From the NCBI GenBank assembly GCA_045587445.1, contig JAZNCH010000027.1, positions 1 through 33,944 on the forward strand: a stretch of DNA of 33,944 bases, written 5' to 3'. The DNA is from RGIG1995 sp045587445 (GTDB lineage: Bacteria; Bacillota; Clostridia; Oscillospirales; CAG-272). The position numbers and the translations under genes were made by a program. A model generated the notes under the pieces. It was not told the DNA's origin. It did no database searches and saw nothing but the letters and a program-made list of their open reading frames with translations. Shown one piece after another: positions 1-8,022 of this stretch (positions are counted from its first letter, which is position 1; every line of letters starts with the position of its first letter).

Positions 1-1
1 T

Positions 2-154
2 ATCGTAACTTTAATCGCTTTCGTAATCGTATCTTACATATCTTTTCTCTCAAAAAAATACAAGCAGCTACATCTTAATGTAACTGCTCGCATTTCTCAT
101 TTTAATTTTTTCTTTACCCCAACTATTGACATAGAACCAAAGAAAGTAGGTTAG
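2..154 (+). CDS. Possible 3' end of a membrane protein (partial, doubtful)
   Basis: An open frame runs in from the left edge and stops with TAG at 152-154, giving about 50 residues. The first 16 or so are hydrophobic (ending SYISFL), followed by a basic stretch, as expected for a last transmembrane helix and a cytoplasmic tail. Against it, a terminator-like hairpin for the opposite strand sits inside at 63-88, and its stop overlaps the stop of the convergent oxidoreductase. The upstream part is outside the window, so no family can be assigned. Confidence 0.3.
   Translation: MVTLIAFVIVSYISFLSKKYKQLHLNVTARISHFNFFFTPTIDIEPKKVG
52..88 (-). terminator. Rho-independent terminator of the oxidoreductase gene
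   Basis: AGCAG-c-TACAT (63-73) pairs with ATGTA-a-CTGCT (78-88) around a 4-nt loop, with one internal mismatch. On the minus strand the stem is followed within a few bases by seven T (the A-run at 52-58). It lies about 60 bp past the stop codon of the minus-strand gene ending at 151. Confidence 0.65.
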
Positions 155-1437
155 AAATTGTATTCTTTGTAGTAACGGTCCATATCGACGATTACGCCTT
201 CGTTTCTTGAAACCTCTGCGGCAAAAGCAAGGAAATGATTGCGAACAGAAACATCAATATCGGCGGCACGATAGCCTTGATAGTCTCCGCGAAGGAACTG
301 ATGCAATTCCTGAACCAATCCCTGATCTCCGCCTCCGTGGCCACCGTTAATAGATTCCTCGGTTTTAACGACGGGAATCTTCTCAATCTTATCAGAGCCA
401 AAGCGATACAATTGAATCTCCGTAGCGGCAGCGTGAGCATAAAGCTCACCTTTAGTTCCGTAAATACGGATATAGCGACCACCTTTGTTAAAGGCGTTTA
501 CTGTTAAATTTGCGGTTGCACCGCCCTCAAATTCCATATTGACTACCTGATGATCGGCTACGTCGTTGTTGGCATGGTATACACACAGACCGTAATCGGT
601 ATTACGGAGTGCCTCTATAACAGCTTCGTCGCTGGGCTCATACTCATCGGTAAAGCCACGCGTAATGATACGGCGGCGGGGATTTGTCTTAAAATCTACG
701 TAGTGCTTAATGCAGTTATATGGACAGGTTTCGCCGGCGGGACAGTTTCCGTCAGAGCAACGAATAGGAGCCCCCTCAGGTGCATTTTTTTCTGTAAAAT
801 GAGTTAAAGAGCCGAATGAGGAGATTTTTTTACAGGGTTTATCTACAATCCATTGAATCATATCTAAATCATGGCTGGATTTAGCTAACAGCATCGGTGC
901 GGATTCAGCCTCATCATGCCAGTTTCCGCGAACGTAGCTGTGGCTGAAGTGTACGTTTCCAATACCTTCGACTTGGTCTATGGAAACAACTTCACCAATG
1001 GCACCGCTCATTACTAATTCTTTTACCTGACAGAAGAATGGAGCATAGCGCAATACGTGTCCGACTAATACCTTCGTTCCTTTTTTACGTGCGGCAGCAG
1101 CAATATCTGCGCATTCCTTGGCTGTGGGAGCAACAGGCTTTTCTAAGAGAAGGTCATACCCCTTTTCAATGGCGATTAACGCGGGTTCGTAGTGCATATT
1201 GTCGACTGTGGCAATAACGGCAACGTCCGCCATTTTGGGCTCAGCCAAAATATCTTTCCAGCTTACATAACAACGTTCTTCGGGAATGCCAAATTTTTCG
1301 TGAAAATGTTTTCTTCTTGCTTCCTCGGGGTCTGCCATACCTACGAGCTCGTAATGCTCGGGATGTTCGTCCATTAAACCTGCATAGCGGTTTCCTCGGT
1401 TTCCTGCACCGATTACGATAACACTAATTTTTTTCAT
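151..1437 (-). CDS. Gfo/Idh/MocA family NAD(P)-dependent oxidoreductase
   Basis: A 428-residue cytoplasmic oxidoreductase of the glucose-fructose oxidoreductase/inositol dehydrogenase family. The N-terminal Rossmann fold shows GAGNRG, and the conserved EKP motif follows at about residue 100. The middle part carries SSHDLDMIQWI, the expected Asp/His catalytic region. An unusual insertion holds four cysteines (CSDGNCPAGETCPYNC), possibly a metal site, as seen in some large bacterial members. The start is the ATG at 1437, which has AAGAAGG six bases upstream; an in-frame GTG at 1455 would place the start upstream of that site. Substrate unknown, probably a sugar, inositol or sugar acid. The divergent AraC gene is the likely regulator. 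Confidence 0.88.
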   Translation of the reverse strand: MKKISVIVIGAGNRGNRYAGLMDEHPEHYELVGMADPEEARRKHFHEKFGIPEERCYVSWKDILAEPKMADVAVIATVDNMHYEPALIAIEKGYDLLLEKPVAPTAKECADIAAAARKKGTKVLVGHVLRYAPFFCQVKELVMSGAIGEVVSIDQVEGIGNVHFSHSYVRGNWHDEAESAPMLLAKSSHDLDMIQWIVDKPCKKISSFGSLTHFTEKNAPEGAPIRCSDGNCPAGETCPYNCIKHYVDFKTNPRRRIITRGFTDEYEPSDEAVIEALRNTDYGLCVYHANNDVADHQVVNMEFEGGATANLTVNAFNKGGRYIRIYGTKGELYAHAAATEIQLYRFGSDKIEKIPVVKTEESINGGHGGGDQGLVQELHQFLRGDYQGYRAADIDVSVRNHFLAFAAEVSRNEGVIVDMDRYYKEYNF

Positions 1438-1467
1438 AAAATTACCTTCTTTCACATTATTACTATC

Positions 1468-1496
1468 TTGACATTTCGCTAATTTTATTTTATAGT
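1468..1496 (+). promoter_or_regulatory. Sigma-A promoter of the AraC gene
   Basis: TTGACA (1468-1473), a 17-bp spacer, and TATAGT (1491-1496) form a near-consensus promoter reading toward the AraC regulator. The predicted start of transcription is near 1503, leaving a leader of about 60 nt. Confidence 0.7.
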
Positions 1497-1509
1497 ATTT
1501 TTAGAGAAA

Positions 1510-1528
1510 ATCAAGAGGTTATCTTGAT
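1510..1528. promoter_or_regulatory. Inverted repeat, candidate operator between oxidoreductase and AraC genes
   Basis: ATCAAGA, 5 bp, TCTTGAT is a perfect 7-bp inverted repeat in the divergent region. Its left arm also contains a possible minus-strand -35 (TTGATT) that sits 16 bp from a TAAAAT. A regulator bound here could control both directions. Which protein binds is inference; the adjacent AraC protein is the obvious candidate. Confidence 0.45.
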
Positions 1529-1563
1529 GAACAATAACACAATCTTGCTATTTTAGGTGTATT

Positions 1564-2355
1564 ATGATTTCTTCACGTTACGAAACACACAATATTAAAA
1601 ATGCTGTTTTGCCTTTTATATTTCACCCGTCATTCAAAATGAGTCGGCAGATAAAAAACCCAAATTGGCATAAAAACCTTGAATTTCTTCAGTGCATTGA
1701 CGGAGAAGGGTTTGTTCGATGTGATACGAGGGTGGTGCCATTGCGGAAAAATTGTCTGGTTACAGTCGATTCCGATGTTTTGCATTCCATTGGAACAGAA
1801 TCGGAACTGGAATACCGTTGTTTGATTTTGGATAATGATTTTCTTAAATTAAACGGAATTCCTGCTGACGAGCTGTCTTTCTGTCCGTTTTCGGATTCTC
1901 CGGATTTGGTTAACCAATTTAATGAAGTTTGTAAAGCATTTCTTGAGCTGAAACCTGAAGATTTTAAATCTGTTGCTTATTTAAGAAGCGAGGTTATGAG
2001 GCTTTGCGTTACTTTGTGTGAATTCAGCACTAAAAGAGCACCATCGCCCGAGGAGAATAATTACGTTAAGGAAGCTATTTATTATATTAGACAACACTTG
2101 GCCGAGCCAATTTCGTTGGAACAGCTTTCTTTGAACGTTGGTGTAAGCAAATTTCACTTGGCTCGCCAATTTAAGAAATATACAGGCGATTCTATTATTC
2201 AGACGATAAACCGAATGAGATGTGCCGAGGCACAACGTATGTTAGAGCAGGGAATGAGTGTATCTGCCGTAGCTGATGCATGCGGATTTACTAATCGTTC
2301 ATATTTTTCAAAAACCTTTCGTTCGATTATGGGAAAACTTCCCTCGCAAGTGTAA
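1564..2355 (+). CDS. AraC family transcriptional regulator
   Basis: 263 residues. The first 130 or so look like the cupin-type sensor domain of AraC regulators. The last 95 are the double helix-turn-helix: ISLEQLSLNVGVSKFHLARQFKK forms the first half and the second ends with the family signature AVADACGFTNRSYFSKTFRS near the C-terminus. AGGTG lies seven bases before the ATG. The gene is divergent from the Gfo/Idh/MocA oxidoreductase, an arrangement typical of a sugar-responsive activator paired with its catabolic gene. The effector is not visible in the sequence. Confidence 0.9.
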   Translation: MISSRYETHNIKNAVLPFIFHPSFKMSRQIKNPNWHKNLEFLQCIDGEGFVRCDTRVVPLRKNCLVTVDSDVLHSIGTESELEYRCLILDNDFLKLNGIPADELSFCPFSDSPDLVNQFNEVCKAFLELKPEDFKSVAYLRSEVMRLCVTLCEFSTKRAPSPEENNYVKEAIYYIRQHLAEPISLEQLSLNVGVSKFHLARQFKKYTGDSIIQTINRMRCAEAQRMLEQGMSVSAVADACGFTNRSYFSKTFRSIMGKLPSQV

Positions 2356-2377
2356 AAGTATAATAATTATAAAAAAT

Positions 2378-2423
2378 GGACACATCATAATGGAAAAACT
2401 CCAAAATGATGTGTCCGACTTTT
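2378..2423 (+). repeat. REP-like palindrome copy 1 (R1), also a bidirectional terminator
   Basis: GGACACATCAT (2378-2388) pairs with ATGATGTGTCC (2406-2416) over 11 bp. Inside, TGGA and TCCA form a second small stem, and a T-run follows on the plus strand (with an A-run before the left arm). It lies between the convergent araC and ABC-cluster genes and could end both transcripts. The same element recurs at 9582, 10709 (degenerate), 11082 and 12875, always in the same orientation, so it is a dispersed repeat and not only a terminator. Confidence 0.85.
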
Positions 2424-2442
2424 TTTGTAAATATGAAATTAA

Positions 2443-3012
2443 TTAGTTTAAACAAATTGACAAACGTTGAGGATACAATTGAAAAATAAGCTCCAATTTA
2501 GGGAGTTCATTATAATCTTTATACAAAACCGACTTAAATAAAGTATATGTAAAATTAACTTCAAGCCAGTCCCCAGCCTTAACGACAGGAAACAAGTTTT
2601 CAAGTCCACCATTCATCGCAGTAAATGTTGAGGTATCTATACCGTTAGAATATGTCTTTGAACTAATTGTAGTATTGTACAAAGGCATGGTAACATCTTT
2701 TTCTCCAATATTTGATACCAGCACTTTTACACATATAAAAATTAAATCATCGGTATTATAATATGACTCATATTCTGTATAATCAATATTATAATCAAAT
2801 TTAGTTTTTAACTCATCGAAACAGTAATAATCATATTCTATCCCTTTAATCGTAATGTCACCATATGAAATATCTTCACCGATTTTTAATTTAACATATT
2901 CAGCTTTAGGGTATGTTTTATTAATTTTTATGTAATTTATGCCCCAAATGCATATAAAAAGGGCGAGTAACCCTAATGATATAATTTTAAGTATAGTTTT
3001 TCTTTTATTCAT
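2443..3012 (-). CDS. Membrane-anchored exported protein, last gene of the sigma/ABC cluster
   Basis: 189 residues. An N-terminal hydrophobic segment (about residues 8-27) follows a basic start, so the protein is probably anchored with an extracytoplasmic domain. That domain has alternating beta-type segments and resembles the Ig-like DUF4352 group only loosely (inference). The ATG at 3012 is preferred because AAAGGT lies upstream; it overlaps the end of the ABC ATPase gene by 8 bp, so the two are probably translationally coupled. A similar anchored protein opens the transporter part of this operon (6069-6800). The function is unknown; a sensor, immunity or chaperone role next to an ABC transporter is possible. 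Confidence 0.75.
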   Translation of the reverse strand: MNKRKTILKIISLGLLALFICIWGINYIKINKTYPKAEYVKLKIGEDISYGDITIKGIEYDYYCFDELKTKFDYNIDYTEYESYYNTDDLIFICVKVLVSNIGEKDVTMPLYNTTISSKTYSNGIDTSTFTAMNGGLENLFPVVKAGDWLEVNFTYTLFKSVLYKDYNELPKLELIFQLYPQRLSICLN

Positions 3013-3667
3013 TATTATTACCTTTGTATAATCTTTCCACACCGCTTATTTTTCCATCTTCCAATGAAATAATATAATCCGACATTTCCTCTAAATCAAT
3101 AGAATCATGACAAGAAATAATTATCAAAGCTCCACGTTTCTTTTCTTTTTTTAGCAACTCCTTGACAAGCACAACACCGGATGCATCAAGTGCATTTAAA
3201 GGTTCGTCCAAAATAATCAAATCCGGAGATTCCATTACAGCTGCTGCAATTCCTAATTTTTGTTTCATTCCGAGCGAGTATTTTCTATAATTCCTTTTAT
3301 CATTCGGATTCAAACCAACACTGCTTAATGTCTCGTTTATTTTATTAGCATCAATTATATTCTTAATAGATGCTAACAATTCAAGATTTTCTTTTGCGGT
3401 ATAATTATTTATAAATGATGGATTCTCTATTAATATACCAACGCTTTCAGGAAAGGATATATCTTTTCCTATTGTTTTATTATCTATTATAACAGAACCG
3501 AGAGTTGGATATATTAATCCGCAAATTGCTCTCATTAACATAGTTTTTCCGCTTCCATTTATACCTTTAAGTCCATAAATATAACCGCTTTTTAACTCCA
3601 AATTAATCTTATCTAAAATTACACTCTTTTTTATGATTTTTGTATAGTTTTCAATTTTAATAATCAT
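3005..3667 (-). CDS. ABC transporter ATP-binding protein, BcrA/lantibiotic-immunity type
   Basis: 220 residues, a stand-alone nucleotide-binding subunit. Walker A is GINGSGKT (35-42), the signature is SLGMKQ (131-136), Walker B is LIILDEP (150-156), and the switch His is at 187. At the Q-loop position the protein has ILIENPSF, with Glu 81 in place of Gln. This E-loop is known from lantibiotic self-protection ATPases (LanF) and BcrA relatives. It would pair with the three six-helix membrane proteins encoded just upstream, with a 9-bp gap to the nearest. Moving peptides or membrane-active compounds is an inference from the E-loop and the secreted-protein neighbours. Confidence 0.9.
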   Translation of the reverse strand: MIIKIENYTKIIKKSVILDKINLELKSGYIYGLKGINGSGKTMLMRAICGLIYPTLGSVIIDNKTIGKDISFPESVGILIENPSFINNYTAKENLELLASIKNIIDANKINETLSSVGLNPNDKRNYRKYSLGMKQKLGIAAAVMESPDLIILDEPLNALDASGVVLVKELLKKEKKRGALIIISCHDSIDLEEMSDYIISLEDGKISGVERLYKGNNNE

Positions 3668-3676
3668 TACTTTCTC

Positions 3677-4540
3677 CTATTTTTTTTGAATAATATCATA
3701 TTTATGAAACGATATTATTAACAACACTATTAATGCTAAACAAACACACACTAAACCTATAAAACAATTTGTCTGTACCATTCCCTTTTCACATATTCGC
3801 CAGTTTCTCAAAAACATTGAATAATTTCCAATTAGCATATAAGACTTCCAGTATGCTGATGCAATCATATAAACTGATATAACTATAAAACTATATATAG
3901 GCTTTATATAAATAGTTAAAAACACCTGAAAAATTGATATTACTATTGATGTAAAAACAGGTAACAGAATAAGCCCCGATATAAGCTCAGGCAGTGAATA
4001 TAATGAAGGATTTATACCGTAAAATATTTCCCAAATATTTTGGGAAATATTTAGGTGTATATTTTCCGAGAATAAACCGAATAAAAAACAAACAAAAGTT
4101 TCTAACAAGTAAACAAATAAAACACAGAAAATACAATATACAATTTTTCCAAATATCCAAATTTTTCTTTGAGATGAACGTATTATCATTTGTGTTCCTA
4201 TAGTATGAAGATCTTTAATTACATAATCACCTATTATATACGCTAATAACAAATTTACAGATAGCCAAGCAAATGGAATTTGAAAAGGTATCTCACTGTT
4301 TGGAATATATTCTCTCATTCCTTCGGAAAAATATAATATATATTCTACCATTCCTGGATTTGAATTAATATAACCTAATTTCTCCAATGTATTTATTTCT
4401 CTGTTACAGAACAAACATATTACACAAAAAAATAATAATATAAGCACAAATTTCTTGCGGTTGTATATAAATCCCTGAACAATATCATGCTTAATCTGTA
4501 ACGTATATATTTTTATGTGTTTTATTATATTAGCATTCAT
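3677..4540 (-). CDS. ABC-2-like multispanning membrane protein (third of three)
   Basis: 287 residues with about six hydrophobic helices. After the first comes a loop containing a long charged/polar stretch, then TMs near residues 90-115, 130-155, 185-210, 215-235 and 260-280. No conserved motif is evident, as is usual for ABC-2/BcrB-like permeases. It overlaps the upstream membrane protein gene by 11 bp and is followed after 9 bp by the ATPase gene, so it is very likely part of the same transporter. AAAGGA lies ahead of the ATG. Confidence 0.8.
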   Translation of the reverse strand: MNANIIKHIKIYTLQIKHDIVQGFIYNRKKFVLILLFFCVICLFCNREINTLEKLGYINSNPGMVEYILYFSEGMREYIPNSEIPFQIPFAWLSVNLLLAYIIGDYVIKDLHTIGTQMIIRSSQRKIWIFGKIVYCIFCVLFVYLLETFVCFLFGLFSENIHLNISQNIWEIFYGINPSLYSLPELISGLILLPVFTSIVISIFQVFLTIYIKPIYSFIVISVYMIASAYWKSYMLIGNYSMFLRNWRICEKGMVQTNCFIGLVCVCLALIVLLIISFHKYDIIQKK

Positions 4541-5258
4541 GGAAAAATTCCTTTGATTTACACAATAAAAGTGTTATAAGAGATATAGAGAAAAGTATAA
4601 CAATAGGAACAAAGTATTGCATAACGGGATAATTATATTTAATCCAACTTTCTGTAAAATCTAATCTCCTAAAAACAACTGAAATTCCTACTGTGTCGCA
4701 CATAACACATGTTAAACAACCAATAAATCCCGGTATAACAGTTTTAGTTATCCACCGTATTGAACAAAAGAACATATTAATTGTAAGGAGCCCTATGAAG
4801 GCTGAAATCATAAACTTTAAACAAACTTCCATTAAACCCACATCATTTGTATGCCATGTTCGAATGTAATAATATGAATCCGTACTTCCCCAATTAATCA
4901 CTTCTTTGCAAGTGATTAACCCAACAACTATAATAATCATTTCAAAAGCAGTAATTGTTATAAATGTTTTCTTTACTATTTCTACTAATTGGAAAAAATA
5001 ATATTTTTCTTTGCTTTTATACCTAATTATTGCATTTATCCTCATATTATCAACAATTGGAAAAACAATTAGAAGTGAAGCAGAACCAATAAGTAAACCT
5101 ATTATTTTTGGGTCAAGACAAAATATTAAATAATCGGCAACGCAAAGCACTATTCCAAAAGCAGAATAACTCTGTTTCATATACAACAGAAATATAATTA
5201 AACATATAACCACACTACACAACAGCACTGTTTGTAAACCACGTTTACATAGTCTCAT
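4530..5258 (-). CDS. ABC-2-like multispanning membrane protein (second of three)
   Basis: 242 residues, rich in hydrophobic segments (about six), beginning with a helix directly after the basic N-terminus MRLCKRG. It overlaps the preceding permease gene by 14 bp and the following one by 11 bp, which implies translational coupling. Sequence alone gives no family; its size, topology and position point to a permease subunit of the ABC-2 type. Three such proteins with one ATPase suggest either an unusual heteromeric permease or permease duplicates with divided roles. Confidence 0.78.
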   Translation of the reverse strand: MRLCKRGLQTVLLCSVVICLIIFLLYMKQSYSAFGIVLCVADYLIFCLDPKIIGLLIGSASLLIVFPIVDNMRINAIIRYKSKEKYYFFQLVEIVKKTFITITAFEMIIIVVGLITCKEVINWGSTDSYYYIRTWHTNDVGLMEVCLKFMISAFIGLLTINMFFCSIRWITKTVIPGFIGCLTCVMCDTVGISVVFRRLDFTESWIKYNYPVMQYFVPIVILFSISLITLLLCKSKEFFHEC

Positions 5259-6072
5259 CCCTTACCCCCCATAAAAACAAAAAGAAGGATACTATTAAAA
5301 GAATCAATACTTCAACGAATATAATTCCAATACTTATTGAAGATGCACTTTGAAAAGGATCAAGAAAATGAAATGGAGCGTATTTTTTAAACTCAACAGA
5401 TGAACATATTGTATATAAAAAAAGATGCATTACAAACGGAATTATTACAATTGAAAATGAATTATCTAACCATATACCAATACAAGTTGAAAAACAAGAT
5501 ACAGCACCACAAAAAACAAATATTATAAGTAAGTACGCAAACACATATATATACGGGTGAGAATAAAATAACTCCGCAAACATAGAATCTGTCCTAACAG
5601 CAAAGATACCGGTTGATACTTCCGGAATAAGCGATGGAAGTGTCGCCGAAGTTAGTATGAGATTAGATATGAACGGTAGAACCGAAACAAGACCGCCAAT
5701 AATAAAATTCACAAAACATTTTGCAGAATAATAATTAACTTTTGGTGCTCGTATAAAATAATTTTTTATAATTCCATCCTTCTTATCATTAAAAGCCGAT
5801 ACACTCCAAGGAACAACGCAAAGAATAGGAAGAATCATAAACAGTAGAAAGTGTTGTATTGAAACCGCCTCACCTCCAATCCATTTTGAAAAAACAGTGT
5901 GTGGCATAATTGTGCCTAAACCAACTTTTTTATATGTATCTATAAATCTTAACATCGGGACAACCATCATAAAGTACTGTGTAATACTTATTAACTGTCC
6001 TATTACTATGGAAACCCATAATCCCCAACTTTTAACTACACGCTTAAATTCAATTTTTAAAAAAGCTTTCAT
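5245..6072 (-). CDS. ABC-2-like multispanning membrane protein (first of three)
   Basis: 275 residues with six predicted helices. The segment after helix 2 (FNDKKDGIIKNYFIRAPKVNYYSAKCF, about residues 93-119, given here by its ends FND and KCF in family terms) matches the cytosolic loop of ABC-2/DUF2705-type proteins, with the recurring pattern N-x-x-x-R-...-Y-...-K. It shares an ATGA overlap with the anchored-protein gene upstream and has AAGGAG before the start. DUF2705-like proteins often sit next to DUF2712-like secreted proteins; that match is from memory and unverified. Confidence 0.8.
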   Translation of the reverse strand: MKAFLKIEFKRVVKSWGLWVSIVIGQLISITQYFMMVVPMLRFIDTYKKVGLGTIMPHTVFSKWIGGEAVSIQHFLLFMILPILCVVPWSVSAFNDKKDGIIKNYFIRAPKVNYYSAKCFVNFIIGGLVSVLPFISNLILTSATLPSLIPEVSTGIFAVRTDSMFAELFYSHPYIYVFAYLLIIFVFCGAVSCFSTCIGIWLDNSFSIVIIPFVMHLFLYTICSSVEFKKYAPFHFLDPFQSASSISIGIIFVEVLILLIVSFFLFLWGVRDETM

Positions 6073-6800
6073 TTAAAATACTCCTTATCAATTTTTATTT
6101 CGTGCAGTCGGTCATTTTCATCTATTACAAATGATCCATCGTTATTTATTAGAATATACAAATTATCATATTTTAAAACTTCATCTTTGTTTATTACTAA
6201 GATTAGTGTTGAATCTATTTGTTCGTCAGGATTAAAAATATAGTGATATATTTCACTTGGTTTATCAGATGCTTGACCTTGCTGAGTAAAGTAAACTATT
6301 TCAATCAAAGGCCACATTATACAATCGTTTAATGTAAATACAGCATTAAATGAATTTACAAGGTATTCATACTTAATCCCTGTAAGATTTTTTATAGAAG
6401 TATCAATTACTAAATAACAGTAATCCTCTTTCAGCACACCGTATGTATCAAATTTTCTATCGGAAAATCTTACTCTTTCTTTTTCAATACCTTCAGGCAA
6501 CTTATCAGAAAAGTAGTAGTTATTTATTGTAAATTTAATTTCCTTTGTTGGTAAAACTATTGGAAATACGGAATCTAAAATCCCATTATTTTTTTTAGTA
6601 TTTACCTGCTCTTGTACTATTTCTTGCTCGCGCTGTTCCTCGCGCTTTATGGCATCACCTATATTATTTGTTGTACTCTGTTTTGTACCAAACAAATTAT
6701 TAACTTGCTCGGAAAGCAAGGAATAATTGTCTATTATAAAATAAGCAACCAAAAAAATAACAGAAATCACAAGTAATGTTACAATAAGCTTTTTTTTCAT
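6069..6800 (-). CDS. Membrane-anchored exported protein of the sigma/ABC cluster
   Basis: 243 residues from the ATG at 6800, chosen because GAGGAG lies just upstream; a longer in-frame reading from a TTG would pass through that site. After MKKK comes one transmembrane segment (residues 4-24), a low-complexity polar linker with a Q/E-rich part (EEQREQEIVQEQ), and a C-terminal domain of about 150 residues with beta-type character. No cysteine lipobox is seen. The protein should face outward, beside the transporter encoded by the next genes (ATGA overlap). The function is unknown. It may be distantly related in layout to the anchored protein at 2443-3012. Confidence 0.78.
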   Translation of the reverse strand: MKKKLIVTLLVISVIFLVAYFIIDNYSLLSEQVNNLFGTKQSTTNNIGDAIKREEQREQEIVQEQVNTKKNNGILDSVFPIVLPTKEIKFTINNYYFSDKLPEGIEKERVRFSDRKFDTYGVLKEDYCYLVIDTSIKNLTGIKYEYLVNSFNAVFTLNDCIMWPLIEIVYFTQQGQASDKPSEIYHYIFNPDEQIDSTLILVINKDEVLKYDNLYILINNDGSFVIDENDRLHEIKIDKEYFK

Positions 6801-6845
6801 TTTAATCTCCTCGAACTCCCTCAATTACGGCATTACCAATATATA

Positions 6846-6886
6846 ATCGCGCATATGTGTGCTGAAATTGCACACATATGTGCGAT
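6846..6886. promoter_or_regulatory. Long hairpin between secreted-protein gene and transporter genes
   Basis: Seventeen-base arms (6846-6862 and 6870-6886) with a single mismatch enclose a 7-nt loop. Neither side has a proper T-run. It lies 14 bp after the stop of the secreted-protein gene and before the anchored-protein start. It may be an RNA processing or stabilising site, or a leaky terminator, letting the secreted protein be made in excess over the transporter. That role is inference. Confidence 0.6.
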
Positions 6887-6900
6887 AGTTCTACTGATTT

Positions 6901-7356
6901 TTATTTAATAAAATCAGATGCCGGAAGAACCCCTGCTTCCCAAACACTGTCGGGACTCCACACACCACTTGCAACTGTTCCGTTGTTATAGGTCGTGGCA
7001 AAAACTGCGGCAATATCATATCCACATTCGTATGCGTAATTATACATAAATCTTGCGTTACCCTGTACGAAATGATAATGATAGCCAAATGATACATCAA
7101 CAGCACACGCATTTCGAGGACCACTATAAACACGAGCCTCATAACTACCGGTTGCGTTTATACACTTCATGTAAACAGATGAATCGTCCTCTTTGTCTCT
7201 AAAAGGAGTTTTAAAATTATCTCCTCCGGTTAACTCATAAGAAAAAGGGCTATCAATATTGTTTTTTGCACCTACATTAATTGATACTATTGATATAATC
7301 ATCGTAAGTAGCATCGCAAAAACACACATTTTTACAATTTTGTTTGTTTTAGTCAT
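6901..7356 (-). CDS. Secreted small protein, DUF2712-like
   Basis: 151 residues. A signal peptide (basic start, hydrophobic core at about 9-25, cleavage probably after NVGA) precedes a mature part of about 120 residues. This part is rich in Tyr, Asn, Gly and Ser and ends with SGVWSPDS followed by a short tail. The layout, with the (F/Y)-x-N-Y-x-Y-E-x-G-Y segment and the closing G-V-W-S-P-D-S, recalls the DUF2712 family of clostridial exported proteins; this is a memory-based match. AAGGAG lies upstream of the ATG. It is the first gene after a candidate sigma-dependent promoter and precedes the transporter genes, so it is the likely main product or cargo of the operon. A bacteriocin role is possible but unproven. 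Confidence 0.82.
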   Translation of the reverse strand: MTKTNKIVKMCVFAMLLTMIISIVSINVGAKNNIDSPFSYELTGGDNFKTPFRDKEDDSSVYMKCINATGSYEARVYSGPRNACAVDVSFGYHYHFVQGNARFMYNYAYECGYDIAAVFATTYNNGTVASGVWSPDSVWEAGVLPASDFIK

Positions 7357-7458
7357 AATCTGACTCTCCTTTTTTTAATTTTTCATCATTTGTTTTTTAG
7401 TGGATTCCATATTCAAGCTTGAAAACAGAAGAAGACATGATGGAGCTTTATCTGTTGT

Positions 7459-7491
7459 ATAAGTAATGAGCTTATATTTGTAAAATAGCGG
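7459..7491 (-). promoter_or_regulatory. Candidate ECF-sigma promoter A (secreted protein/transporter operon)
   Basis: Read on the minus strand, CCGCTATTTT (7491-7482), an 11-bp spacer, and CTCATTACTTAT (7470-7459). The same two blocks with the same spacing occur upstream of the anti-sigma gene (8929-8897), and a T-rich stretch lies upstream of each. Such a pair beside one sigma gene suggests its cognate promoter. The distance to the secreted-protein ATG is about 100 bp. Confidence 0.6.
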
Positions 7492-7567
7492 AATTCTTAA
7501 AAAAATTATTAATTTTTTTAATATTTGACAAAATAATCGATGCTTTATTTATTTTACCGACAAAAAT

Positions 7568-7589
7568 CCCCACCATAATTATGGTGGGG
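7568..7589 (-). terminator. Terminator after the Cys-containing secreted protein gene
   Basis: A perfect GC-rich palindrome of 9-bp arms, CCCCACCAT and ATGGTGGGG, around AATT, followed on the minus strand by ATTTTTG. It is 24 bp past the stop at 7613 and separates the sigma/anti-sigma unit from the secreted-protein/transporter unit. Confidence 0.8.
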
Positions 7590-7612
7590 CGCACTGTTAA
7601 ATATTTATAAAC

Positions 7613-8020
7613 TTATCCGTGACAATCTGCTATTCTATAAGAATCAACAAGCTCCTTTGTCATATAGTCACACGAGGCTCTAGTACAGTATTCAACCTTA
7701 TAATTTTTTTCCAAACACTTTGGAGATGATGAATATGCATTATGAGTTATTTCTGTTGTAGTTGTAGTTGCCAATTTATGTCCAAAAATACACAATATTC
7801 CGCGAGGAGAAATGTTATTGGTTTCGTTTTCATCGACATTTGATATAAAGTGTGCTATAGATTGCTTTTTTTTCTGATCTATGTCTTCACCGGAAACATA
7901 CACCTCCTTGTTGTTTTCAAAGAAAAATGTACTCGTATTTGTATTTGCAGCAGAGCTTTTTATTGTCGCTCCCCCAAAAATTAAGCATAATGCCATAATA
8001 AAAGAAACTGTTTTTTTCAT
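7613..8020 (-). CDS. Secreted small protein with a Cys-containing C-terminal domain
   Basis: 135 residues. A clear signal peptide (MKKTVSFIMALCLIFGGATI, cleavage likely after KSSA) is followed by a charged linker and a compact C-terminal part of about 60 residues. That part has five Cys (near 76, 103, 112, 117 and 133) and several His. The cysteine spacing could support disulfides or a small metal knuckle. The start has GGAGG, which lies inside the last codons of the anti-sigma gene two bases away, so translation is coupled. Being encoded directly after the anti-sigma gene, it may be a cargo, a signal or a partner of the anti-sigma exterior domain. I do not recognise a named family. Confidence 0.8.
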   Translation of the reverse strand: MKKTVSFIMALCLIFGGATIKSSAANTNTSTFFFENNKEVYVSGEDIDQKKKQSIAHFISNVDENETNNISPRGILCIFGHKLATTTTTEITHNAYSSSPKCLEKNYKVEYCTRASCDYMTKELVDSYRIADCHG

Positions 8021-8022
8021 TG

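Noticed and set aside
6901..7356. Assignment of the secreted protein as a lactococcin-972-type bacteriocin
   Set aside because: Signal peptide and operon style would fit, but the mature sequence lacks the lactococcin 972 pattern. DUF2712-like is the more careful call.
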